NCBI GenBank assembly: GCA_049516395.1
Contig: JBEKTD010000004.1
Span: 310,001-374,000, forward strand
Reading direction: 5' to 3'
From: Fen-1362 sp049516395
GTDB lineage: Bacteria; Planctomycetota; Phycisphaerae; Sedimentisphaerales; Anaerobacaceae
Length of the DNA stretch: 64,000 bases
Below the pieces are notes generated by a model that did not search any database, had not been told where the DNA came from, and was given only the letters and a program-made list of their open reading frames with translations. Positions 7,149-15,478 of this stretch are shown piece by piece. Each line of letters opens with the position of its first letter. Position 1 is the stretch's first letter. A program made the translations under genes and the position numbers.

Positions 7149-9421
7149 TTAAGAAAATGCAATCAAAATATGTTTTCGCGATAATGTTTTTAGTGTGCCT
7201 GTCGGCTTCTTTTTGCGGCGCGGTAACGAGCAAAATCACCCGTCATAACAGCAGCCTGGAATTTCAAAAAGGCGAAGCTAACGACGTGGTAATCGGCTCC
7301 CGCGGGACGATACAATTAGGCAGGCGTGCCGAAATCCTTGTGAAGCAGTTCGATGACGTCTGGTCAATCAACAGTATCGTTTCAATCGGGGATACCGTGT
7401 ATGTGGGGACAAGCCCGAACGGCGGGGTTTACTCATTCGCTGCGTCCGGGTTGAAAAAGATTTACGCGGCGAAATTGACAAAGAAGGAGCGTCCCAAGGA
7501 CAGTAACGACCATGAAGTCAATGAACCTAATGACCCAAATGCGGTTAAGCAGGACAAGCATTTTGCCAATGAGCATATTTTCGCGATGGCGGCGGATGCT
7601 TCTGGGCATCTTTTGGTGGGCATAAGCGGGCAAAGGTGTGCGTTGTGCCGACTGGAAGGCGGCGAGTTGAAGACGATTTTTGAGCCGAACGACGCGAATT
7701 ACATATTCGCAATCCTGGTGGACAAGGGCGGGGATATTTATCTTGGAACGGGGCCGAAAGGCAAGATTTATCGTGTTGATTCTTCAGGAAAACGAGGCGA
7801 GGTGCTGTATGGCAGTTCCGACAAGAATATACTTTCGCTTGCGCAGGGGCCTGACAGTTTTATTTACGCGGGCAGCGACAGCCGCGGGCTTATTTACAGG
7901 ATAAATACGAAGACAAAAGACGCCGCGATTTTGTATGACAGTGAGCAGCAGGAGATAACGGCGTTGGTGTTCATGGGTGAGGAGTTGTACGCGACGGCTA
8001 CTTCAGCCAACGCGGTTGGGGCCGAGGCGAAATTTGCCGCTCAGCAGCCACAGGGTGGCCGACCGGAACAACGCGAGGCGGATGGGGACGAAGAAGACGA
8101 AAGCAGCGGCGATTCGACTATGCTTGCCGCGGGCAGGACAAAACTTCAGATTGCCAACACAAAGGAGTCGGCGGGCGAGCAGCCGGCAGAGCATAAAACG
8201 CCTGTTCCAATGCCGCCGAGGCCCTCGCAGGCGAGCTATATTTACAAGGTTACAAGAGACGGCTTTGTTACGGATATATTCAGTGAGTCAGCGGTATTTT
8301 TCTGCTTAGCGGCGCAGGGTAAGGAGCTTCTGGTTGGAACGGGCAACAACGCCAAGCTTTTTGCTGTGGAGCCGAATTCAGAGGAAGAGGCGGTTGTTTT
8401 TGAAGACCGGCAGGCGTCGCAGATTACGGCGGTCGCTGTGGTCGGCGATAACGCGTATGTCGGGATGGCGAATCCTGCCCGGCTGGTAAAGCTGGGAAAG
8501 GTTTTTGCGAGTGAGGGCGTATATACGTCGGAACTTGTTGACGCGGGGCAGCCGGCGAAGTGGGGCAAACTTCAGATTGAAGCCGACGTGCCCGCCGGAT
8601 GCAGGGTGCTGATGGCCTGTCGTAGCGGGAATGTGAAAGACATAAACGACAAGAGTTTTTCAAAGTGGACGGAGCCGAAGGAAGTTACCGGGCCTGTGCA
8701 GCTGGATTGTCCCGTGAACAGGTTCTGTCAGTATAAACTTGTGCTGCGAGGCAGCGACGGCAAGGTCAGCCCGGTTGTGCGCGAGGTAGCGATTGCCTCG
8801 GCGGTTCCAAATTTGGCGCCGAGGGTTGAATCGGTGAACATTACGCGGGTGGAAGGGCCGGGCAAAAACGGTGTGTTCAAAATCAGCTACGACGCCAAAG
8901 ACGACAACGGCGACAAGCTGATTTATAAAATAGATTTCAGAAAAATCGGCTGGGCCGTCTGGATTGAGGCGGCACACGATGTCGAAACGGCTAATTATGA
9001 ATGGGACGGCAAAACGGTAGAGGACGGCAGATACGAATTCAGGGTTACGGCAAGCGACGAGAGAAGTAATACGCCTGAGACCAAACTGACCGGAAGCAGG
9101 GTTAGCGACGAAGTAGTTGTTGATAATACACCGCCTTCGGTTACGAAATACAAACTCGAAAAGGCAGGCAGAAAGATAACGATGAGATTTACAGTCAGTG
9201 ACGAGCTAAGCGCGATAGGCAAAGTCGAATACACGGTCGATAGTGACGCCAACTGGATTGGGACTGTGCCGGATGACCTTATTTATGATTCTACAAGCGA
9301 GGACTTTACGATTGTGGTTGAGAAATTATCCGCCGGTCAGCACATAATTTCGCTGAAACTGGTTGACGCGGTCGGCAATACGGCCTACAAGACCTACGAG
9401 GTCAATATAGAGGAAAAATAA
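7145..9421 (+). CDS. Secreted beta-propeller protein with C-terminal Ig/FnIII-like domains
   Basis: A 758-residue exported protein. A signal peptide covers about residues 1-26, followed by propeller-type blades with recurrent patterns such as GDTVYVGTSPNGGVYSF, GDIYLGTGPKGKIYRVD and FIYAGSDSRGLIYRI. A low-complexity Gln/Glu/Pro insertion of about 70 residues (residues 300-370) interrupts the propeller. The C-terminal third has Ig or fibronectin-like strands (YDAKDDNGDKLIYKIDF; DGRYEFRVTASDE; VVVDNTPPSVTKYKL). The GTG at 7145 overlaps the upstream TGA; an ATG at 7157 is equally possible. Coupling to the S55 peptidase gene suggests the two products act together outside the membrane, perhaps as protease and ligand-binding partner (inference). 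Confidence 0.72.
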   Translation: MIKKMQSKYVFAIMFLVCLSASFCGAVTSKITRHNSSLEFQKGEANDVVIGSRGTIQLGRRAEILVKQFDDVWSINSIVSIGDTVYVGTSPNGGVYSFAASGLKKIYAAKLTKKERPKDSNDHEVNEPNDPNAVKQDKHFANEHIFAMAADASGHLLVGISGQRCALCRLEGGELKTIFEPNDANYIFAILVDKGGDIYLGTGPKGKIYRVDSSGKRGEVLYGSSDKNILSLAQGPDSFIYAGSDSRGLIYRINTKTKDAAILYDSEQQEITALVFMGEELYATATSANAVGAEAKFAAQQPQGGRPEQREADGDEEDESSGDSTMLAAGRTKLQIANTKESAGEQPAEHKTPVPMPPRPSQASYIYKVTRDGFVTDIFSESAVFFCLAAQGKELLVGTGNNAKLFAVEPNSEEEAVVFEDRQASQITAVAVVGDNAYVGMANPARLVKLGKVFASEGVYTSELVDAGQPAKWGKLQIEADVPAGCRVLMACRSGNVKDINDKSFSKWTEPKEVTGPVQLDCPVNRFCQYKLVLRGSDGKVSPVVREVAIASAVPNLAPRVESVNITRVEGPGKNGVFKISYDAKDDNGDKLIYKIDFRKIGWAVWIEAAHDVETANYEWDGKTVEDGRYEFRVTASDERSNTPETKLTGSRVSDEVVVDNTPPSVTKYKLEKAGRKITMRFTVSDELSAIGKVEYTVDSDANWIGTVPDDLIYDSTSEDFTIVVEKLSAGQHIISLKLVDAVGNTAYKTYEVNIEEK

Positions 9422-9422
9422 A

Positions 9423-9530
9423 CCACAGATTCAATATACAAGTAAAGATTAGCGGTTTTTAATTTTGGAGCTAAGTCGTTCGAATGGAAAATAATTATTA
9501 ATTAATCAGTGTCATCTGTGTAATCTGTGG
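9423..9530. repeat. Dispersed intergenic inverted repeat filling the propeller-fumarase gap
   Basis: Left arm CCACAGATT (9423-9431) and right arm AATCTGTGG (9522-9530) are perfect complements. The left arm begins immediately after the TAA of the upstream gene and the right arm ends 8 nt before the fumarase ATG, so the element occupies the whole gap. Related arms occur at 17656, 41414, 60493, 61371 and 63155-63236. Confidence 0.7.
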
Positions 9531-9538
9531 CTTGGTTT

Positions 9539-10393
9539 ATGAGGCATATTGCATACCAAAAGATTGTTGAAGAAGTTAAGACGCTTTGTATTAAGGCAGC
9601 ATACGAGCTTCCACCGGATGTATTAGCCGCATTGCAAAAGGCAGCCCAAAGCGAATCGAATCCGTTAGCGGCGAAGATTCTTCAGCAATTAGTTGAAAAT
9701 GCGCGATTGTCTATGGTGGAGCGGATACCGCTTTGCCAGGATACGGGGCTTGCGGTGGTTTTCATTGAACAGGGGGCGGAAGTCATTATCGAATGTCCCG
9801 CGGGCAAGACGGCGGTCGATGCGATTAACGCTGGCGTGATACAGGGTTACGAAAAGGGATTTCTGCGTAAAAGCGTCGTCAATGAGCCGATGCAGCATCG
9901 CAAGAACACAGGCAATAACTGCCCGGCGGTGATTCACTGGTCGATTGTGCCGGGCGACAAGCTCAAGATAACCTTTATGGCCAAAGGCGGCGGATGCGAA
10001 AATAAAAGCGCATTTCGAATGTTTAAGCCGACAGCCGGGGCAAATGAGATTGTTGACTGGGTGGTTGATGTCGTTAAAAACGCGGGTGCCGATGCCTGCC
10101 CGCCTTTTGTTGTTGGTGTGGGAATCGGCGGTAATTTCGAGGTTAGCTGCCTGTTGAGTAAAAAGGCCCTTGTCCGCAGCATCGATAAACAGAATGCCGA
10201 TTCGTTTTACGCCGGCTTGGAAAAAGATTTACTTTCTCGAATCAATAAACTGGGTGTCGGGCCGCAGGGGCTTGGCGGGGATACGACTGTTTTGGCTGTT
10301 TTGATTGAAACCGCACCGTGCCATATCGCGTCGCTTCCCGTTGCGGTGAATATCGAATGTCATAGCCATCGGCATGGGGAATCAGTTATTTAA
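9539..10393 (+). CDS. Class I (4Fe-4S) fumarate hydratase, alpha subunit
   Basis: Interconverts fumarate and malate in the TCA cycle, or is the equivalent tartrate-dehydratase-type subunit. The 284-residue protein matches the alpha half of two-subunit class I fumarases. Cluster-ligand regions are IPLCQDTGLAVVF, GGGCENKSAFRMF and ADACPPFVVGVGIGG, with the family motif NTGNNCPAVIH. The ATG at 9539 is preferred over the GTG at 9527, which lies inside the repeat element. No Shine-Dalgarno sequence is visible; the upstream region is entirely repeat. The beta subunit normally follows directly, but here the next gene is convergent accessory DNA, so the beta gene must be elsewhere or lost. TtdA/FumA-type naming is left open. 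Confidence 0.87.
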   Translation: MRHIAYQKIVEEVKTLCIKAAYELPPDVLAALQKAAQSESNPLAAKILQQLVENARLSMVERIPLCQDTGLAVVFIEQGAEVIIECPAGKTAVDAINAGVIQGYEKGFLRKSVVNEPMQHRKNTGNNCPAVIHWSIVPGDKLKITFMAKGGGCENKSAFRMFKPTAGANEIVDWVVDVVKNAGADACPPFVVGVGIGGNFEVSCLLSKKALVRSIDKQNADSFYAGLEKDLLSRINKLGVGPQGLGGDTTVLAVLIETAPCHIASLPVAVNIECHSHRHGESVI

Positions 10394-10448
10394 CATGATG
10401 AGCGATCGGAATAAAGCTCTTTTCAAAAAGCCGATGGGACAGTAACAT

Positions 10449-11423
10449 TCAATCACTAATCTCAGTTAATGGGGCAAACTTGCTTTTGATAATACTGCCT
10501 ACCCGGTGCAGACCTTTGGCATCATTTTTGAGTAGAATTTCAAGTACTTTGCGAGATACGCTAAAATAATTATTTTGATAAGGATAGGTTTTGCCTTTTA
10601 CACGAACCCCTTCTACTTGGAAAAAATCCATATTCCTAATTTCCTTTTTAGGAATTCTTGGGTTTTCATATCTAGCCCTATCTATACTCAAATGTATCTC
10701 ACAACGATACTTTTTGAAAAATATTCTATCGGCTTCAACATGTATATTGTGCGAAATCCGGGCTATATACGGGTTTTCCAAAGTTTCGGGACTATCGTCG
10801 GGGACTTCTTTATAAACCATATGACTTATCCCATCGGCTCTAACATAATCTATTCTGTGTGCTGCGGATATAAATTGAGCTGGCTCATAAACCAATCCGG
10901 TTATTCCTTCAGATTCAAATATCTTCTTTATTCGTGCTGAAAGCAGCAAAACAACCTCTTTTTCCCAGGGATAATTCAGAGTAGCGATATCGAGCTTCTC
11001 AGTCTTTTTTCTTTTCACCTTCACGGGCGATAGCAGTTGTCCTCCGATATTGCAGTCAATAATATCTTGATATGTTCCGAAAACTAAGGTTTTTTTTATA
11101 CAGGTTGGCATTCTTACATCGGCAAACACATATTTGTGATATTCCAGATGCTCCGGCAAAATATAAAAGTATGGGTAATTCGTAATTTCTTTTTCATCAA
11201 TATAAATATCATATCGCCTTAAGCACTGACCAGATGCAATCAACTCCCTAAATTCATTATCGAGATATTCAATGGCCTTACGATTTTGCGCGTCTATTTC
11301 AATCAGATCTCGCTGACGATGATAAGGGGCTTTCATAATAATCGCCTCCTTTACGAAATCCGGCAATCGGTTTCTTATATCGACTATTTTGGCGGCCCAA
11401 TAAGTTATGGTTTCTATCTTCAT
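10449..11423 (-). CDS. Putative immunity protein for the adjacent RHS-type toxin
   Basis: A 324-residue soluble protein I do not recognise with confidence. It has no signal peptide or membrane segment and is rich in Tyr, Ile and Lys. The C-terminal half (VLLLSARIKKIFESEGITGL, then NPYIARISHNIHVEADRIFF and FFQVEGVRVKGKTYPY) vaguely recalls Imm11/SitI-type immunity proteins, where a SERF-like helix precedes a beta-rich region. This is an impression, not an identification. It begins 23 nt after the toxin stop on the same strand, the usual place for an immunity gene. AT-rich composition unlike the neighbouring housekeeping genes suggests horizontal acquisition. The ribosome binding site is weak. 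Function is inferred mainly from position. Confidence 0.55.
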   Translation of the reverse strand: MKIETITYWAAKIVDIRNRLPDFVKEAIIMKAPYHRQRDLIEIDAQNRKAIEYLDNEFRELIASGQCLRRYDIYIDEKEITNYPYFYILPEHLEYHKYVFADVRMPTCIKKTLVFGTYQDIIDCNIGGQLLSPVKVKRKKTEKLDIATLNYPWEKEVVLLLSARIKKIFESEGITGLVYEPAQFISAAHRIDYVRADGISHMVYKEVPDDSPETLENPYIARISHNIHVEADRIFFKKYRCEIHLSIDRARYENPRIPKKEIRNMDFFQVEGVRVKGKTYPYQNNYFSVSRKVLEILLKNDAKGLHRVGSIIKSKFAPLTEISD

Positions 11424-11446
11424 TATTTCACTATGTTAAGATATCC

Positions 11447-12160
11447 TTATAGTCCTGGCATAGGTAAACCTACGAAGCTAAAACCCTCCATCGTTTCATT
11501 TTCAAGAAGATATCCCAATGCCTTAAAATCCCAGTCTAACTGTTGCTCCCAATCTAATGTTGAAACATATTCTTGAAGGGTACCATATCCTTTGCCTTCT
11601 AAAAATTTATAGTAATTGGCTCCTCTGTTAAAGAACCTTGTTATTTCTCCATGTAAGCTTTTTGGCAATTTTATTTTGTTCAAAGGATTTTCAAGAAGCT
11701 TTTTCCCAAATTTTGAAAGATTACCCCACCCCTTCCAAGCAATGTGATGAATTTCCGTCACTTCATCGGTTGCCACTTCCAAGGCATAGTCGGATTTAGT
11801 TCCAAGTTCTACCACTTTTTGTTCATATTCTATACCCTTTACAAAACCCCGAACTCGTTGCAGAAGTGATAAAGCCATACCGTCCCCACCTTCTTCTATG
11901 GTCTCATCTGCCCCCATAACGGCTTCTTCTTCGGGTAAGCTCGTAAGCCCTAGCGGATCGATACAATTCATCGGGTCATTCAAACAATACAGATACTTGT
12001 GTAGCGACATCGGTTCTTGAGGATTTCCGCTAATCGGGTCTCTAGTGGTGAATCGTCCTATTTGGACATCATACATTCCAAAGACAGTATTTGCATTCGT
12101 CAGAAAGATTGACAAGACCATTGTGAGCACTAAGTATTTCCTGTAAGTTTTTATTTCCAT
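11447..12160 (-). CDS. Miniature RHS-type polymorphic toxin with its own signal peptide
   Basis: A 237-residue protein in three parts. Residues 1-28 form a signal peptide (LVLTMVLSIFLTNANTVFG). Residues 29-72 are only the terminal RHS core signature (GRFTTRDPISGNP, then LNDPMNCIDPLGL), which normally closes a protein of over 1000 residues. Residues 73-237 are a toxin-like domain with EIHHIAWKG at about 137-145, NPLNKIKLP and LHGEITRFF, the pattern of HNH/AHH-type nucleases. RHS cores normally encapsulate the toxin; here nearly all of the shell is missing. The ATG has an excellent AAGGAG site. It lies 11 nt after the transglutaminase-like gene and 23 nt before the putative immunity gene. It could be a live cassette or the orphan tip of a degraded rhs gene; the good signal peptide and ribosome binding site favour the former. 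Confidence 0.75.
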   Translation of the reverse strand: MEIKTYRKYLVLTMVLSIFLTNANTVFGMYDVQIGRFTTRDPISGNPQEPMSLHKYLYCLNDPMNCIDPLGLTSLPEEEAVMGADETIEEGGDGMALSLLQRVRGFVKGIEYEQKVVELGTKSDYALEVATDEVTEIHHIAWKGWGNLSKFGKKLLENPLNKIKLPKSLHGEITRFFNRGANYYKFLEGKGYGTLQEYVSTLDWEQQLDWDFKALGYLLENETMEGFSFVGLPMPGL

Positions 12161-12171
12161 AACAAATCTCC

Positions 12172-13365
12172 TTATTGGTCATTTTTTCCGATATTTTGAT
12201 ATTGACCTTCTTTAACTTGAGGATTTGACGTTTTGGGATATCGGTATATCCAGGCATTCGCCAAGTCATTCGAATCCATGCTTCGAGAAACCGTATAGTT
12301 GATTCTTTTTCCCATTGCCAGATAATCTTTTTTAGCAAGGCGTTCCATCTCTCCGTCAACTGTTGCAGCTAAATCAACAAGATGAACGGTTTTGTCAGGC
12401 AGTAAACGATACGCGTGTGCATAGGCAACCTGGGCTTCTGCAATCTTTCCAGCGTCTTTTAGAACATCTCCACGTAAACTCATAAAAGCAGCCAGTTCTT
12501 CATCAGGGGCAAGTGACTTTAGGAGATAGCCCTGATGGTAATCAAGTTCGGTTAACTGCCTTGGCCAGTTTTTGTAATGCTCATCCTTTGGTGTATCTGT
12601 ACCCTTACAGGATACTTCAATATTGAATCGTTCCCCATCCGCAGGATTATCCCATCTGAGAAAGAAGTGTTCTGAAGTAGCCACAAGTTTTACGGGATAA
12701 CCAAGCCGGCGAGCGACCGCTACACACAAAACAGGAAGGTTTGTGCAGCTTCCGTGATTTCCTCCGCTAAGTGGGCCGTGGATAAAAATCTCCCTGCTAT
12801 CTGAAAAATCCACACGAGTCATGTTATCCATGTTATAATGAATCCCCATATCTTCTTTCAATGCCAGCACAAGATTGGCCATTTTGAAAACATTTTCTGA
12901 GTTATCATATTTGGCTGGATTCTGATGGAAGTTTTGAATTCGAAGGTTTGTATCTTTCCGAACGTGGTCGGCCCAATAGTCCAGTTTTGCAAGATATTCG
13001 TCTATGTTGAGATTTTCTGCACCTGGAAGTCCCTTGGCACATAGTAGATTCATTAAGCCGATATCGACATTTTTTAGTTCATCTGGATTTAACGCCAAGA
13101 GCTGGTGAAGCTGACGAATTTTAGGAGATGATGAGATTTTAGTGGATGGGGGAAGCAGTCCGGGAACGTTCAATGGGTATATATCGGAAGACCTGTCTTC
13201 TGCCTTTTTTGAGTTATTGCCAACAATTGCAAAAATTGCCGCAGTTAATACTCCTCCCGTCAAAAAAGCTAAAAGATAGCCCCAAAATAGTCGCTTCATT
13301 CTGGGTTCAGCAGAAAGGGTATTGCTCCTTCTTTTACCTCTTAACTCTTCTCTTTTACTCTCCAT
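12172..13365 (-). CDS. Membrane-anchored transglutaminase-like protein
   Basis: A 397-residue protein with one N-terminal membrane helix (about residues 26-48). An extracytoplasmic transglutaminase-like (SirB1/core2 type) domain carries GSCTNLPVL (Cys ~207), ATSEHFFLRW (His ~233) and FNIEVSC (Asn ~248), a credible catalytic triad. A helical TPR-like segment follows (QVAYAHAYRLLPDKTVHLVD). The upstream ATG at 13431 is rejected: 13365 has an AGGGAG site 4 nt upstream and opens into a normal basic-plus-hydrophobic anchor. First gene of the three-gene accessory operon; the toxin gene starts 11 nt downstream. Such domains can be cysteine proteases or amide-forming enzymes. A role in processing or anchoring the exported mini-RHS protein is a guess from gene order. 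Confidence 0.72.
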   Translation of the reverse strand: MESKREELRGKRRSNTLSAEPRMKRLFWGYLLAFLTGGVLTAAIFAIVGNNSKKAEDRSSDIYPLNVPGLLPPSTKISSSPKIRQLHQLLALNPDELKNVDIGLMNLLCAKGLPGAENLNIDEYLAKLDYWADHVRKDTNLRIQNFHQNPAKYDNSENVFKMANLVLALKEDMGIHYNMDNMTRVDFSDSREIFIHGPLSGGNHGSCTNLPVLCVAVARRLGYPVKLVATSEHFFLRWDNPADGERFNIEVSCKGTDTPKDEHYKNWPRQLTELDYHQGYLLKSLAPDEELAAFMSLRGDVLKDAGKIAEAQVAYAHAYRLLPDKTVHLVDLAATVDGEMERLAKKDYLAMGKRINYTVSRSMDSNDLANAWIYRYPKTSNPQVKEGQYQNIGKNDQ

Positions 13366-13505
13366 GCTCCCTAATCCAATAGCATCATTATGCCAACTGG
13401 TATAACAAACATCGGATTCCCAACAAATCAATGGTAGTAATATATATAAAAATGGTGTAGGCCAGCAAGAAGAAAATCTATAAAAATGATACTTCCACTA
13501 AACAT

Positions 13506-14381
13506 TTATTTTGTGAACATATTAGCGATTGCGACGAATTGTTCAGGGGTGAGGTTGTCGGGGCGGATTTCGGGGTCGATGCCGAGTTGATTAAGAATTT
13601 CAGGCCAGTTTTTGATTTCCCCCAGTTGGTCGGCTGTAAGTTTGCAGCAGCTTTTGAGCATCTTGCGACGGTGTTGCAAAAGTGCGCCTGTGACGCGACT
13701 TAGCATTTCGACGCTTTTTACTGCTTTTATTTTTTCAGGGTCGCGGACGTAGGATATAAAAGCCGAATTAACCAGCGGCTGGGGCCAGAAGACGGTTGGT
13801 TTCAAAGTCCTGATATGTTTGGCTTCGCCTGTTGCGGCCATTAGTATGCTGAGAATTCCGTAATCTTTTATGCCCGGCTGCGAGGTCATACGGTCTGCGA
13901 CTTCTTTCTGGACGGTAACGAACATCGAATCCGCGATAGTCGGGCCGGTTACGAGGTTGATAATCAGGGGGGTCGCGGCGATATAGGGCAAATTGGCAAC
14001 GAGAAGCAATCGTCCGTTGTGAATCACACGGGCGCGATTCAGAGCATCGATTACGAGTGGATTGATTTCGAATTTATTTTTCAGGGCGTCTGCCGCAATT
14101 ATTTCAACGTTTGGTTTGTCTGCTAATTGTTGTTTTGCGATATTGGCGAGGACGCCGTCGATTTCAACCGAGACGCAGTAGCCCGCTTTTTCGGCGATGC
14201 CTAAAGTGAGTGAGCCGGTGCCGGGTCCGATTTCGAGGACGACGTCGTTATTTTGAATGTTTGCGGTGTCGATGAGCAGTCGCATCAGGTTGAGGTCGAT
14301 GAGGAAGTTCTGGCCGAATCGTTTGTTGGGTCTTACTCCCGCCGAATCGAGCAGCTCACGAATTTGACTTTTACTTTGCAT
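13506..14381 (-). CDS. rsmA: 16S rRNA dimethyladenosine transferase RsmA (KsgA)
   Basis: Dimethylates the two adjacent adenosines near the 3' end of 16S rRNA, a late checkpoint in 30S assembly. The 291-residue protein has the opening motif RPNKRFGQNFLID, the SAM-binding EIGPGTGSLT and the catalytic ANLPYIAATPLI. The C-terminal helical domain has the expected length and ends LTPEQFVAIANMF. Its start overlaps the end of pdxA by 11 nt, so translation is probably coupled. The order ribE-pdxA-rsmA forms one minus-strand operon; a pdxA-rsmA pairing is common in bacteria. Confidence 0.95.
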   Translation of the reverse strand: MQSKSQIRELLDSAGVRPNKRFGQNFLIDLNLMRLLIDTANIQNNDVVLEIGPGTGSLTLGIAEKAGYCVSVEIDGVLANIAKQQLADKPNVEIIAADALKNKFEINPLVIDALNRARVIHNGRLLLVANLPYIAATPLIINLVTGPTIADSMFVTVQKEVADRMTSQPGIKDYGILSILMAATGEAKHIRTLKPTVFWPQPLVNSAFISYVRDPEKIKAVKSVEMLSRVTGALLQHRRKMLKSCCKLTADQLGEIKNWPEILNQLGIDPEIRPDNLTPEQFVAIANMFTK

Positions 14382-15471
14382 CGGCGGGGGCCTTTGCGCG
14401 GGGACGATAACGATGTGCCTTTTTTATCTGCACCATCTGAATTGCAACTTTTATGGCTTCCATCATACTGGATGGGTCGGCGATATTTTTGCCCGCGATG
14501 TCGAAGGCGGTGCCGTGAGCGGGGGACGTGCGGATAATCGGCAGGCCAATAGTGATATTGACCGCTTTGTTGAAGGCGAGCAGTTTGACCGGAATCATAC
14601 CCTGGTCGTGATACATCGCGACGACGCCGTCGAATTCGCCCTGGACGGCCCGCAGGAAAAGCGTATCCGCCGGAATTGGCCCGAAGCAATCGATGCCCTG
14701 GCCCTGTGCCATAAGGATTGCCGGGGAAATGATGCGTTGTTCTTCGTCGCCGAACTGACCGTTTTCGCCCGCGTGAGGGTTGAGGGCTGCGACACCGATT
14801 TTGGGGTTTTCGATGCCGAAGTATTCCTTCAACGCAATATTGAGCAGGTCAATCGGCTCGAATACCCGGCCGATTGTGAATTTATGACGCACCTCGAATA
14901 ACGCCTCGTGAATCGTCGCCAGCGCAAGTTTCAACGGCCCCGCGACGAACATCATTGCCTTTCGGGGCGATTTGCACAGTTTGGCGAACATTTCGGTATG
15001 GCCGGGCCAGTGCGAGCCGGCTAATTTCCAGCTTGTCTTGTTTATCGGGGCTGTTACCACCGCATCGATAATGTCTCTTTGTGCGGCATCAATCGCGTCG
15101 GTGCAGAATTTCAACGAAGCAGCACCGGCGATTTCGGTCGGTTCTCTTATCCAGGGGGGCAGCGAAAACTCATCATAGTCGGCAACCACAACCTTATGCG
15201 GGTAGTCCCTGCTGATTTTCTCGTGCTGATGCCTGCCCCAGAACGGCTCGATTTCCGCCTTATCCGCGGCGTAGCGCAATTGCTCATCCATCCCGAAGAC
15301 GATGAACTTGGCACAACGTCTTATGGCCGGGTCGGCAAGCGCCTTTACGACTACTTCCGGCCCGATACCGGCGGGGTCGCCCATCGTTATGCCGATGACC
15401 GGCTCTTCGGCTATCGAGTTGTGGTTTGTGCTATTGCTCATACCTGTATTTATACGATTGTTTACTTTCAT
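14371..15471 (-). CDS. pdxA: 4-hydroxythreonine-4-phosphate dehydrogenase PdxA
   Basis: Oxidises 4-phosphohydroxy-L-threonine in de novo pyridoxal 5'-phosphate synthesis. The 366-residue protein shows ITMGDPAGIGPEVV, the metal-ligand region GSHWPGHTEMFA, NPHAGENGQFG, the second ligand region MYHDQGMIPVK and SPAHGTAFDIAG. The first ATG (15471) adds about ten residues; ATG 15441 has a somewhat better upstream ACAGGT, so the exact start is uncertain. It lies 7 nt downstream of ribE and overlaps rsmA by 11 nt. The C-terminus is short and basic (HRYRPRAKAPADAK). Confidence 0.94.
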   Translation of the reverse strand: MKVNNRINTGMSNSTNHNSIAEEPVIGITMGDPAGIGPEVVVKALADPAIRRCAKFIVFGMDEQLRYAADKAEIEPFWGRHQHEKISRDYPHKVVVADYDEFSLPPWIREPTEIAGAASLKFCTDAIDAAQRDIIDAVVTAPINKTSWKLAGSHWPGHTEMFAKLCKSPRKAMMFVAGPLKLALATIHEALFEVRHKFTIGRVFEPIDLLNIALKEYFGIENPKIGVAALNPHAGENGQFGDEEQRIISPAILMAQGQGIDCFGPIPADTLFLRAVQGEFDGVVAMYHDQGMIPVKLLAFNKAVNITIGLPIIRTSPAHGTAFDIAGKNIADPSSMMEAIKVAIQMVQIKKAHRYRPRAKAPADAK

Positions 15472-15478
15472 GGGATGC

